Positions 8,811 to 16,862 of a stretch of 64,000 nucleotides of DNA are shown one piece after another. Under the pieces are notes generated by a model. It was not told where the DNA came from and searched no databases. It saw nothing but the letters and a program-made list of their open reading frames with translations. Origin of the DNA: Opitutia bacterium (GTDB taxonomy: Bacteria > Verrucomicrobiota > Verrucomicrobiia > Opitutales > Opitutaceae); contig CANJIU010000011.1 in NCBI GenBank assembly GCA_947474365.1, forward strand, positions 62,001-126,000, written 5' to 3'. The stretch's first letter is position 1; each line of letters opens with the position of its first letter. The position numbers were made by a program, and so were the translations under genes.

Positions 8811-10187
8811 TCAAAGGAAGGTCGCGATCAGCAGCGTGAACCCGAGGCCGATGACGCCGACGAGGGTTTCGGCGACGGTCCACGTGCGGAGGGTTTGTCC
8901 GACGGTGAGGCCCAGGCAGTCCTTTACGATCCAGAATCCGCCGTCGTTCAGGTGCGAGAGTACGAGCGAACCGAAGCCGAGCGAGAGCACCATCAGCTCG
9001 CGGTTGATTTCCGGATGCGTCGCGAGCATCGGCACGAGCAAGCCCGCGGCGGTCGTGATGGCCACGGTCGCGGAACCGGTCGCCACCCGGATGAAGGCGG
9101 CGATCAGCCAGCCGTAAATCAGCGGCGGCAGGTGCAGCGAACCGGCGAGGGAACCGAGCGCGCCGGCGACGCCGGATTCGCGCAGCACGCGGGCAAATCC
9201 CCCGCCGCCGCCGACCACGAGCAGCATCATGCCGATCCCGGCAATGCTCTGCTCCGTAAAGCCGAGCAATTGTGGCCGAGTGAAACGGCAGGCCTGGCCG
9301 AAAATCCAGAGCGCGGCAAACACCCCCAGCGTCAACGCGACGACCGGATGGCCGGCAAACGCCAGCGCGGCCCGCACGGGATCGCCGGCCGGGAAGACGA
9401 GTTCCCCGACCGTGGTGAGGAGCATCAGCGCAATCGGCAGCGCCACGACCAGGAGTGTAACCGAAAAGCCGGGACGCGGCCGACCGTCCGCCTGGGCTGT
9501 CCCCAGCGGTGGCGTTGCGACCGATACCCGCGAGGCGACCCAGCGGGCGAAGAGCGGTCCGGCAATGACGGCGGTGGGAACGCCGACGAGAAATCCCAGC
9601 GCGAGCACCTTGCCGGTGTTGGCCCCCAGCGCGTCGATCGCGACCACCGGGCCGGGATGTGGCGGCGTGAGCCCGTGCATCACCGAGAGAAAGGTGATCA
9701 GCGGGATCGCGAGCACGAGGAAAGGCCGCTTCGTCTCATGCGTGAGCGAAACCACCACGGGCAGCAGCAGCAGCAAGCCGACCGTAAACCACGTGACCAG
9801 TCCGACCACGAGCGCCAGCGCCACGATGCACGCGACGGCGCGGGTCGGTCCGAAGAATTCACTGAAACGTTCCGCCAGCACCTGGGCGCCGCCCGATTCG
9901 GCGAGCAGTTTTCCGATGATGGCACCGAGGGCGATGACGCCCGCGATGCCGCCGAGCGTCGCCCCGAGGCCGTCTTGAAACGCCTTCAGCGCCGCGAGCG
10001 GCGGCTGGCCGGCGCCGATGCCGACCACCAGCGCGGCGATTAGCAGAGCGAGAAACGCATTCGTCTTCCGCCATGTCACCAGCACCACGAGCACCGCGAT
10101 GGCTGCGAGCGCGAGGAGCAGGAGCGAGAGCGGAGATGCGGCCACGCTCAGAAGGTCAATTGCCGCGCGCGGGCCGCGACCTGCCAT
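8811..10187 (-). CDS. GntP-family permease (gluconate/D-serine type)
   Basis: Inner-membrane proton symporter of 458 residues, close to the ~445 usual for GntP members. It has about 12-14 hydrophobic segments, and the family-typical stretch HGLTPPHPGPVVAIDALGAN lies in the middle; GSATVAITTAAGLL and SHLNDGGFWIVKDCLGLT near the end are also characteristic. The family carries gluconate, related sugar acids and D-serine (DsdX). This gene is last in a minus-strand operon behind a D-serine dehydratase/D-threonine aldolase-like enzyme and RidA, which favours a D-amino acid substrate (inference). The ATG at 10187 overlaps the upstream gene by 40 bases; a GTG at 10145, just after the upstream stop, is an equally good start and gives 444 residues. 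Confidence 0.9.
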   Translation of the reverse strand: MAGRGPRAAIDLLSVAASPLSLLLLALAAIAVLVVLVTWRKTNAFLALLIAALVVGIGAGQPPLAALKAFQDGLGATLGGIAGVIALGAIIGKLLAESGGAQVLAERFSEFFGPTRAVACIVALALVVGLVTWFTVGLLLLLPVVVSLTHETKRPFLVLAIPLITFLSVMHGLTPPHPGPVVAIDALGANTGKVLALGFLVGVPTAVIAGPLFARWVASRVSVATPPLGTAQADGRPRPGFSVTLLVVALPIALMLLTTVGELVFPAGDPVRAALAFAGHPVVALTLGVFAALWIFGQACRFTRPQLLGFTEQSIAGIGMMLLVVGGGGGFARVLRESGVAGALGSLAGSLHLPPLIYGWLIAAFIRVATGSATVAITTAAGLLVPMLATHPEINRELMVLSLGFGSLVLSHLNDGGFWIVKDCLGLTVGQTLRTWTVAETLVGVIGLGFTLLIATFL

Positions 10188-11257
10188 TGCTCCGTGACGC
10201 GGCCGTTGCGCACCACCTGGACCTTGTCATGCAGCGCGGTGGTCGGGCAAATATGCCACGGGAGGCCGTAGATGACGGAACCGACGGGAAATTCTCCGGC
10301 GCGGGGCGTTTCCAGAACGAGGTGTTCCTCGCTGTGGACGACGGGCTTCGCTTCGGGCAGCGCGGGAAAAATCACCCGCGGGTGCGGCATCTCGCTGGCG
10401 ACGGCCTTGTGGCCGAGGTCGAGGCAGAGGCGGTTGGTCCCGGGACGACTGATGACGCGCGTAAGCAGCACCGCGGCATTCTGGAAATCCAGATCGGGAA
10501 TCTTCGTGCGGTAGCCGGCGTCCCAAAGCACGCAGGTGCCGGGGCTGCATTCCACATTGGGCCGGAGGGCGTGGATCGGAAACGTCGGCGTGCCGCCGCA
10601 CACGACGCGCGGAACCGGCAACCCGAGTCGCAGCAACTCGGCGTGCATCGCGCCGGCCGGGGCAAATCCGGCGTCGGCCGCCTTCGCGCGCTCGGCGCGG
10701 TCCGGCTGTTGCAGTTGGCCGTCGTAAACGTGGAGTCCGCCGGGGCGGATGCCGGGTGCGGTGGCGATGGCCCGATAGAGTTCGATCGCCACCGGCCCCG
10801 GCGCGATGCCGGAGCGTTGGAAGCCCACGTCGAGGTCGATCAGCAATTCGATCGTGGCTTCCGCCGCGACCGCGGCGTGACTGTAGCCGGCGAGGGCGGC
10901 GAGATCGTCGACGAGAGTGGAGAACGCGACGTCCGGAAATGCCTTCATCAGCGCGATCCAGCGCGCGACGTTGGGGCCGACCAGCTGCATGGCGAGCATC
11001 ACATCGGTGGCTCCGGCCCGCGCCGCCATTTCGGCCTCGGCAATCGTGGCGCATTTGCACTTCGTGACGCCGAGCCCGACCTGCATCGTCACGATGGGCG
11101 CGAGCTTGTGGGTCTTGACGTGCGGTCGCAGCCGGGCGGGCGAACCGACAAGGGCGATCATGCGGCGGAGATTCTCTTCGACGCGGTCGGCGTAAACCAG
11201 CAGGGAGGGCGAGGGAACTTCAGCCTCGTTGGCGAGGCGCATCCAGTCGGTGCTCAT
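10148..11257 (-). CDS. D-serine dehydratase/D-threonine aldolase-type PLP enzyme
   Basis: A 369-residue fold-type III PLP enzyme (alanine racemase-like barrel followed by a D-serine dehydratase-like beta domain). The motif RPHVKTHK near residue 44 holds the PLP lysine (K48), and the C-terminal HICPTTALHDKVQVVR contains the His-x-Cys pair that binds the active-site metal in both D-threonine aldolases and eukaryotic-type D-serine dehydratases. The two activities cannot be told apart from sequence alone. Dehydration of D-serine would give 2-aminoacrylate, the substrate of RidA, which is encoded three bases upstream; the GntP permease downstream would import the amino acid. The operon therefore favours a D-hydroxyamino acid degradation role in the cytoplasm. 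Confidence 0.85.
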   Translation of the reverse strand: MSTDWMRLANEAEVPSPSLLVYADRVEENLRRMIALVGSPARLRPHVKTHKLAPIVTMQVGLGVTKCKCATIAEAEMAARAGATDVMLAMQLVGPNVARWIALMKAFPDVAFSTLVDDLAALAGYSHAAVAAEATIELLIDLDVGFQRSGIAPGPVAIELYRAIATAPGIRPGGLHVYDGQLQQPDRAERAKAADAGFAPAGAMHAELLRLGLPVPRVVCGGTPTFPIHALRPNVECSPGTCVLWDAGYRTKIPDLDFQNAAVLLTRVISRPGTNRLCLDLGHKAVASEMPHPRVIFPALPEAKPVVHSEEHLVLETPRAGEFPVGSVIYGLPWHICPTTALHDKVQVVRNGRVTEQWQVAARARQLTF

Positions 11258-11260
11258 GGT

Positions 11261-11722
11261 TCAGACGAGTTCGAAAATGACTTCGATTTCCACGGCGATG
11301 TTGCCGGGAAGCGGCCCCATACCCACGGCGCTGCGCGCGCCGATGCCGTCGGCCTCGCCAAACACCTCGGCGAACAGCTCACTGCAGCCGTTGATCACCT
11401 TCGGATGATCGTAGAAATCCGGCCCCGAATTCACCATGCCGAGCGTCTTCACGACGCGTTTGATCTTGTTGAGCGAGCCGAAGTGGTCGCGCAGCGTGGC
11501 GAGAATGGCCAAGCCGACCTGACGCGCGGCGGCGTGGCCCTGCGCGAGGTTGAGGTCGGCGCCGACGCGGCCTTCGATCTTCGAACCGTCGGGCAGGACA
11601 GGGCCGTGTCCGGAGACGTACGCCATGCCCTGGACAACGACCACCGGCCGGTAAACGGCGACGGGGCGGGGAGCAGCAGGCAGGGTGAGGTTGAGCCGGG
11701 CGAGACGATCTTCGTGGGTCAT
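11261..11722 (-). CDS. RidA (YjgF/YER057c/UK114) family enamine/imine deaminase
   Basis: A 153-residue protein that hydrolyses reactive enamine/imine intermediates such as 2-aminoacrylate to keto acids and ammonia. The ATG at 11722 was chosen because family homology begins there (MTHEDRLARLNLTLPAAP) and the open frame upstream is not protein-like. The body contains GMAYVSGHGPV and the C-terminal RSAVGMGPLPGNIAVEIE, where the Arg and the Gly-Pro-Leu-Pro-Gly loop correspond to the active site. It is first in a three-gene minus-strand operon, three bases before the PLP enzyme. That arrangement suggests it clears the enamine product of its neighbour rather than acting as the general housekeeping RidA. 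Confidence 0.85.
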   Translation of the reverse strand: MTHEDRLARLNLTLPAAPRPVAVYRPVVVVQGMAYVSGHGPVLPDGSKIEGRVGADLNLAQGHAAARQVGLAILATLRDHFGSLNKIKRVVKTLGMVNSGPDFYDHPKVINGCSELFAEVFGEADGIGARSAVGMGPLPGNIAVEIEVIFELV

Positions 11723-11875
11723 TGCAAAAACCGTGGAGAGGAATTCCAGCGAGCGCACGCGATTTTTTGGGCGGTTGAGGTGCTCCGCTGACGGTGGTGA
11801 GATCGCGGAATGATGACCGGGCGCTTCTCCGGATTTGGACAGGAGGAATATGTCTTCGACGACAATCGTGAGGTT

Positions 11876-11935
11876 ACTGGAGCGGCGACGCCCCGGCGCC
11901 GGAGAAACGCGACGAGGGCTTCGCGGCCCCAGCAG
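11876..11935. repeat. Dispersed hairpin (REP-like) element, copy A
   Basis: About 60 bases starting CTGGAGCGGCGACGCC and ending GCGGCCCCAGCA. The same framework recurs at 20668-20732 and, reversed, at 13757-13796: a CTGGAG border, a first GC stem, an A/T-containing linker, a second stem built on CGCGACG, and a CCCCAG border. In this copy the stems are imperfect, so it may be decaying. It sits in the 295-base gap between the divergent ridA and ettA genes, which otherwise shows nothing I can identify. Confidence 0.55.
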
Positions 11936-12017
11936 ACCGAAAATGAGATTCCATCGTATTGACCGGAGTGCCGTCCCGAAGCTTGCGACGTGGCCGACGC
12001 TCGTTTGAGTGACCCGC

Positions 12018-13709
12018 ATGGCCCGTCCCGACGAAGCACCCACGATTATTTTCTCCATGCTCGGCGTCTCGAAGAAAATCGAGCGCAAGGAAATCCTCCG
12101 CGACATCTCGCTTTCGTTCTATTACGGCGCGAAAATCGGCGTGCTCGGGCTCAACGGTTCCGGCAAATCCTCATTGCTGCGCATTCTCGCCGGCCGCGAC
12201 ACCGAGATCGACGGGCGCGTGCATTTCGAGCCCGGTTACTCCGTCGGCCTGCTCGAACAGGAGCCGCACCTCACGCCCGGATCCACCGTCCGTGCGAGCG
12301 TCGAGGAGGGCGTGAAGCATCTCACCGACCTCACCGCGGCGTATGACGCCACCTGGGACGAGCTCAACGAGGCCGCCGACGACGCGGCGAAGGACGCGAT
12401 CATGGCAAAGCAGGGCGAGCTGCAGGAAAAAATCGACACGCTCGGCGCGTGGGATGTGACGCCGCAGGTGGAGATGGCCATGGACGCGCTCCGTTGTCCG
12501 CCCGGCGATGCGCTGGTCGACAAACTTTCGGGTGGCGAACGCCGTCGCGTCGCGCTCGCGCGGCTGTTGCTGAAGAAGCCCTCCATTCTCCTCCTCGACG
12601 AGCCGACCAACCATCTCGACGCCGAGAGTGTCAACTGGCTCGAGCAGCACCTCGCGCGTTACGAAGGCACCGTCATCGCCGTCACGCACGACCGCTACTT
12701 TCTCGACAACGTCGCGCAATGGATCCTCGAGCTGTCCTACGGCCATGGCATTCCGTGGAAGGGAAACTATTCGTCGTGGCTGGAGCAAAAGGCGGCGCGG
12801 TCGGCCGTCGAGCAGCGCACCGAGGACCGCCGGCAGAAGGCGATGGCGCGTGAACTCACGTGGATCCGTCAGTCGGCCAAGGCGCGGGTCGCGAAGTCGC
12901 AGGCGCGCATCAACGCCTACGAGACGATGCTGAAGCAGAACGTCGCGGAGAAGGAGCGGGAGTTTGAAATCATGATCCCGCCGGGTCCGCGGCTCGGCGC
13001 CCTCGTGGTGGAGGCGAAGGGCCTGACCAAGAGCTACGGCGACAACGTGCTCTTTGAGGACGTGAATTTCTCGCTGCCGCCGGGTGGCATCGTCGGTGTG
13101 ATCGGGCCGAACGGTGCGGGCAAGACCACGCTGTTCCGGCTGATCATCGGCGCCGAGCAGCCCAACGGTGGCACGTTGCGCGTCGGCGACACGGTGAAGA
13201 TTGCGCACGTCGACCAGTCGCGCGACTCCCTGCCCGACACCGAGACGATTTGGCAGGCGATTAGCGGCGGCGAGGAGATCATGAAGCTGTCGAACCGCGA
13301 GGTGAACAGCCGCGCCTATTGCGCCCAGTTCGGTTTCACCGGGGCGGATCAGTCGAAGAAAGTCGGCGTGCTCTCCGGCGGCGAACGCAACCGCGTGCAT
13401 CTCGCGCGTCTGCTCAAGAGCGGTGCGAACCTAATCCTGCTCGACGAGCCGACCAACGATCTCGACGTGAATTCCATCCGGGCGCTGGAGGAGGCGCTGG
13501 AGAATTTCGCCGGTTGCGCCGTGGTGGTGTCGCACGACCGCTGGTTCCTCGACCGCGTGGCGACACACATCCTGGCCTTTGAGGGCGACAGCTCCGTCCA
13601 TTGGTTCAATGGAAACTTTTCCAGCTACCAGGAGGATTTCCGCCGCCGCAAGGGCAAGGAGGCCGACCAGCCGCACCGGATCAAGTATCGGAAACTCGGA
13701 CACGGGTGA
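12018..13709 (+). CDS. ettA: ABC-F translation factor EttA
   Basis: A 563-residue soluble ABC-F ATPase that binds the ribosomal E site and gates entry into elongation according to ADP/ATP ratio. Two ABC domains are clear: Walker A GLNGSGKSS and signature LSGGERRRVALARLLL in the first; GPNGAGKTT and LSGGERNRVHLARLL in the second, each followed by DEPTN. Between them lies the charged linker with KGNYSSWLEQK and a long Arg/Lys-rich helix pair, which is the arm and P-site tRNA-interaction motif that defines EttA among ABC-F proteins. Length matches the family (about 555). I took the ATG at 12018 (MARPDEAP) over a GTG nine bases earlier. It is monocistronic and divergent from the ridA operon. Confidence 0.95.
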   Translation: MARPDEAPTIIFSMLGVSKKIERKEILRDISLSFYYGAKIGVLGLNGSGKSSLLRILAGRDTEIDGRVHFEPGYSVGLLEQEPHLTPGSTVRASVEEGVKHLTDLTAAYDATWDELNEAADDAAKDAIMAKQGELQEKIDTLGAWDVTPQVEMAMDALRCPPGDALVDKLSGGERRRVALARLLLKKPSILLLDEPTNHLDAESVNWLEQHLARYEGTVIAVTHDRYFLDNVAQWILELSYGHGIPWKGNYSSWLEQKAARSAVEQRTEDRRQKAMARELTWIRQSAKARVAKSQARINAYETMLKQNVAEKEREFEIMIPPGPRLGALVVEAKGLTKSYGDNVLFEDVNFSLPPGGIVGVIGPNGAGKTTLFRLIIGAEQPNGGTLRVGDTVKIAHVDQSRDSLPDTETIWQAISGGEEIMKLSNREVNSRAYCAQFGFTGADQSKKVGVLSGGERNRVHLARLLKSGANLILLDEPTNDLDVNSIRALEEALENFAGCAVVVSHDRWFLDRVATHILAFEGDSSVHWFNGNFSSYQEDFRRRKGKEADQPHRIKYRKLGHG

Positions 13710-13756
13710 GCGGGGATGGGCAGCGCACAGCGCGGATGTATCCCGATTTTCCGAAA

Positions 13757-13796
13757 CTGGGGACGCGACGCCCTCGTCGCGTGGAGTAAAACCGCG
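13757..13796. repeat. Dispersed hairpin (REP-like) element, copy B (half element, inverted)
   Basis: Perfect 8-base inverted repeat ACGCGACG/CGTCGCGT (13763-13770 and 13775-13782) with a CCCT loop, preceded by CTGGGG and followed by GGAGTAAAACCGCGAC. Read on the minus strand it matches the right half of copy C (20687-20732) almost base for base, including the CCCCAG border. The gap around it (13710-14003) holds nothing else I can identify. It lies just past the ettA stop, so it could also act in 3'-end formation. Confidence 0.6.
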
Positions 13797-14003
13797 ACAT
13801 AAGTCGAAAAGGGCAGCAGCTGAAAAGGGCAGGTTGAGGAAAGTGAATTCCAATTTCGCCCCCATCGATTCCGCTCCAGCGCTGGACATGCGGGAGGCTC
13901 TAAATATCACTTTCGGCAACCTGACCCGTTTGGAACCTCTTCCTGAACCCGGTTCTACGCGTCTCGCTCCAACCAGTCGATGCAGGCGCTGTTTCTTTGA
14001 ATC

Positions 14004-14564
14004 CTATCGTCGAAAAATCTCCGTCGCTGAAAACGTCAGGCCAGGCAGGAGCGGCGTCCCAAAGGTCTCGTTCTCTTCAATCAGTTGCACGGGCTTCGCC
14101 GTGTCCTGCGCGAAATCATAGCGCTGAATCTGCGAGAGCAAGGGATCGACGAGCCACATCTCCTTCACGCCCGCCTTCGCGTAGACGCGGCGCTTGGCTT
14201 TCTTGTCGAGTTGGGCGGTGGCGGGCGAAAGCACCTCGATCACCAAGTCGGGCCCCCCGTGGACACCGTCTTCGGCGAGGATTTTGCAATTCTCATTGCC
14301 GACAAACAGCACGTCGGGTTGGACGACATCGTGGTCGGAAAGGTAGACGTCGCATGGAGCGATGAAGACACGGCCCAGCTTCTTCTTCGCCAGAAAATTT
14401 GCCATCAAGGTATACAGCCTTCCGACGATGTCCTGATGGTAGAGGTTGGGTGCAGGGGCCGTGAGAAAAAGCTCTCCTTCCACGAGCTGATAACGCGATC
14501 CTGCCGGCGTGGCACGGTAGTCCTCGACGGTCAGCAAATCGGAGGCGGTGGTCACGGGCGGCAT
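14004..14564 (-). CDS. Uma2-family (DUF820) restriction-endonuclease-like protein
   Basis: A 186-residue single-domain protein of the PD-(D/E)XK nuclease superfamily. It begins with the family-typical LLTVEDYRATPAGSRYQLVEGEL. The active-site pattern is visible as VVQPDVLFV, then GGPDLVIEVLSPAT with the acidic pair, followed by LDKKAKRRVYAKAGVKEMWLVDP, which supplies the Lys and the typical final strand. Uma2 proteins are abundant in cyanobacteria and PVC bacteria; their biological role is unsettled. No toxin-antitoxin partner or transposase sits beside it, and it appears to be transcribed alone. Confidence 0.85.
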   Translation of the reverse strand: MPPVTTASDLLTVEDYRATPAGSRYQLVEGELFLTAPAPNLYHQDIVGRLYTLMANFLAKKKLGRVFIAPCDVYLSDHDVVQPDVLFVGNENCKILAEDGVHGGPDLVIEVLSPATAQLDKKAKRRVYAKAGVKEMWLVDPLLSQIQRYDFAQDTAKPVQLIEENETFGTPLLPGLTFSATEIFRR

Positions 14565-14690
14565 GGCAAGAATCGTGTTAGGGCCGACCGTCGAGTCAAA
14601 GGTGGATTCGGCGGGCTTGAAATAGCCCTTGCCGCAACCTACCCTGCATTGGCCCTGCCAAAACCTGAACCTATTCTGCGGTCCCGGTTT

Positions 14691-15308
14691 TCACGGCAGT
14701 TTTTTAGGATGCCTGAGTCGGATCAGAAAGCGGCCCGTGCGGCCTTGATAGGCGCGGTAGGCGTCGCCGAACCTCTCCACGAGCCGCCGTTCCTCAATTC
14801 GGCTGCGGGCGGCCAGCAACGCGAACATCGCGAGGCCGCTCGCCGCCACGACGGCGTTGGCCGTAAGCAGGGTGACGGCCAAGACCAGAATCAGCACCGT
14901 CGTATACATTGGATGCCGGACCCATCGGTAGGGCCCGCTGGTGACGAGCGTGGCGCGCGCGCGGGGAAGGGAGGTCGAGGTGACGTTTAATCCGAGGTGA
15001 AGAAACATCCAGCGGAACAGCACCAGCCCGGCCAGCGCAGTCGGCACCCCCAAGATGCGCAACCAAGGCGGGAATTCGACGAGGGCGAAATCCAGCCAGC
15101 GCGGTTGAACGAGAAACGCGATGCACGCCAGCGCGAGCGGTGGTCCGGCAATGAGCATCAAGAGCCAAAACCACCGCGGGTCCTCCCGGGGCGAAACTGA
15201 GCCTCCTGCGCGATCCGCTCGCAGCCGGTGGGGAATGCCAACGCCTCCCGCACCAATAAATATCAAGGCGAGCGCGATGCGGCAGATGAGTTCAGGGTTG
15301 AACGCCAT
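14691..15308 (-). CDS. Isoprenylcysteine carboxyl methyltransferase-like integral membrane protein
   Basis: A 205-residue membrane protein with four or five hydrophobic segments. The C-terminal half carries the ICMT/phospholipid methyltransferase signature: SGPYRWVRHPMYT, then RIEERRLVERFGDAYRAYQ, which in the family binds S-adenosylmethionine. Bacterial members methylate unknown small or lipid substrates, so the substrate here is not known. I chose the ATG at 15308 (MAFNPELICR) over a TTG two codons upstream. It stands alone between the Uma2-like gene and the DUF1501 gene, all on the minus strand. Confidence 0.8.
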   Translation of the reverse strand: MAFNPELICRIALALIFIGAGGVGIPHRLRADRAGGSVSPREDPRWFWLLMLIAGPPLALACIAFLVQPRWLDFALVEFPPWLRILGVPTALAGLVLFRWMFLHLGLNVTSTSLPRARATLVTSGPYRWVRHPMYTTVLILVLAVTLLTANAVVAASGLAMFALLAARSRIEERRLVERFGDAYRAYQGRTGRFLIRLRHPKKLP

Positions 15309-15425
15309 GGGCAAAGCATGGTGGTGGTAGCATCGTCCGCCGCGTCAAAGCCGGGTTCGGCGCGCGACGCTGTCGTCACCGGCATTTTCCGCAGTTGTAG
15401 ACGGTGGCATGCGGCCGAACCTCCT

Positions 15426-16862
15426 TCATGCCAACACGCCTTTAACCACCTTGCCGTGCACGTCGGTCAGTCGGTAGTCCCGCCCCTGGGAGCGGTACGT
15501 CAGCCGCGTGTGGTCGAGGCCGAGGAGGTGGAGCGCGGTGGCATTGAGGTCGTGGATGTGCACCGGGTCCTTCACGACGTTGTAGCTGAAGTCGTCCGTC
15601 TCGCCGAAGACGTGCCCGCGCTTCACGCCGGCTCCGGCCAGCCACACGCTGTAGCTGCGCGGGTGGTGGTCGCGCCCGTGATTTTCCCGCGTCAGCGTGC
15701 CCTGCGAATACACCGTACGGCCAAATTCGCCGCCCCAGATCACGAGCGTGTCCTCGAGCAGCCCGCGCTCCTTTAGCTCCGCGAGCAGCGCGGCCGTCGG
15801 CTGGTCGGTGTCGTAGCACTGGCTCTTGATCCCGCTTGGGAGGTTGTTGTGCTGGTCCCAGCCGCGGTGATACAGCTGGATGAACCGCACGCCGCGCTCC
15901 GCCAGGCGGCGTGCGAGGATGCAGTTCGCCGCGTAGGTGCCGGGCTTTTTCGACTCGGGGCCGTAGCGCTCAAAAATGTCCGCCGGCTCCTTCGACAGAT
16001 CGGCCAGCTCCGGCACCGCGGCCTGCATGCGAAACGCCAGCTCGTACTGGTCGATCCGCGCTTGCGTCTCGGGGTCCTGATAGTCGGCCAGCGTGAGGCG
16101 GTTGAGGGCGGCGACGTCGTCGAGCATTGCGCGGCGGCGCGCGGGAGTGATGCCGGGCGGGTTCGAGAGAAACAGCACCGGGTCCTTGCCCGAACTGAAC
16201 CGAACGCCCTGGTGTTTCGTCGGCAGGAACCCGGAACTCCACATGCGTTCGTGCAGCGGCTGGGCGTTGGTCGGCCCGCTCGGCCGCGAGATCATCGCCA
16301 CGAACGCGGGCAGGTCGGCGTTTTCCGAACCGAGCCCATACGAAATCCACGAACCGAAGGCCGGCCGGCCGCTCACCTGCGAGCCCGTTTGCAGCAACGT
16401 CATCGCGGGATCGTGGTTGATTGCCTCCGTGTGCAACGAGCGGATGACGCAAATCTCATCGGCGAACTTCGCCGTGTGGGGTAGCAATTCGCTCAGCCAC
16501 AACCCGGATTTTCCGTGCTGCTGAAATTTGAACACCGACGGCGCGATTGGAAACCGCTTCTGCCCGGACGTCATGCCGGTGAGGCGCTGCCCGTCGCGGA
16601 CCGATTCGGGCAGGTCCTGGTCGAAGCGCTCCGCGAGGTTCGGCTTGTAGTCGAACAGATCCAGCTGCGACGGTGCGCCCGCCTGGGTCAGCCAGATGAT
16701 CCGTCGCGCCTTGGGCGCAAAATGCGGCGCCGCCACCGCGCCCAACAGCCGCGGATTCAGCAACGACGCCAGCGCTGCCGCCCCGATCCCCGTGCCCGTC
16801 CGGCTGAGGAAGTGGCGCCGTGAAATGGCGGTGTGTAACGGATCGGGGGACATGCGGTTCAT
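15426..16862 (-). CDS. DUF1501 (Tat-exported, sulfatase-fold) protein
   Basis: A 478-residue protein of the DUF1501 family, which is related to the alkaline phosphatase/sulfatase fold but of unproven activity. Its N terminus has a twin-arginine export signal, [22 protein letters not shown], within the first 40 residues. Family landmarks include [22 protein letters not shown] near the start, [19 protein letters not shown] in the middle, and [13 protein letters not shown] with [14 protein letters not shown] near the end. Its start overlaps the stop of the PSD1-type cytochrome gene by four bases. This pairing is very common in Planctomycetes and Verrucomicrobia and implies the two products work together outside the cytoplasm. 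Confidence 0.9.
   Translation of the reverse strand: MNRMSPDPLHTAISRRHFLSRTGTGIGAAALASLLNPRLLGAVAAPHFAPKARRIIWLTQAGAPSQLDLFDYKPNLAERFDQDLPESVRDGQRLTGMTSGQKRFPIAPSVFKFQQHGKSGLWLSELLPHTAKFADEICVIRSLHTEAINHDPAMTLLQTGSQVSGRPAFGSWISYGLGSENADLPAFVAMISRPSGPTNAQPLHERMWSSGFLPTKHQGVRFSSGKDPVLFLSNPPGITPARRRAMLDDVAALNRLTLADYQDPETQARIDQYELAFRMQAAVPELADLSKEPADIFERYGPESKKPGTYAANCILARRLAERGVRFIQLYHRGWDQHNNLPSGIKSQCYDTDQPTAALLAELKERGLLEDTLVIWGGEFGRTVYSQGTLTRENHGRDHHPRSYSVWLAGAGVKRGHVFGETDDFSYNVVKDPVHIHDLNATALHLLGLDHTRLTYRSQGRDYRLTDVHGKVVKGVLA

Noticed and set aside
8766..10043. Long plus-strand open frame of 425 codons opposite the GntP gene
   Set aside because: Composition is Arg/Gly/Asp/Gln-rich without hydrophobic cores; it mirrors the membrane protein on the other strand.
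14004..14564. Uma2-like gene as a restriction or defence system
   Set aside because: No methyltransferase, helicase or antitoxin lies beside it; a lone Uma2 protein is not evidence of a defence system.
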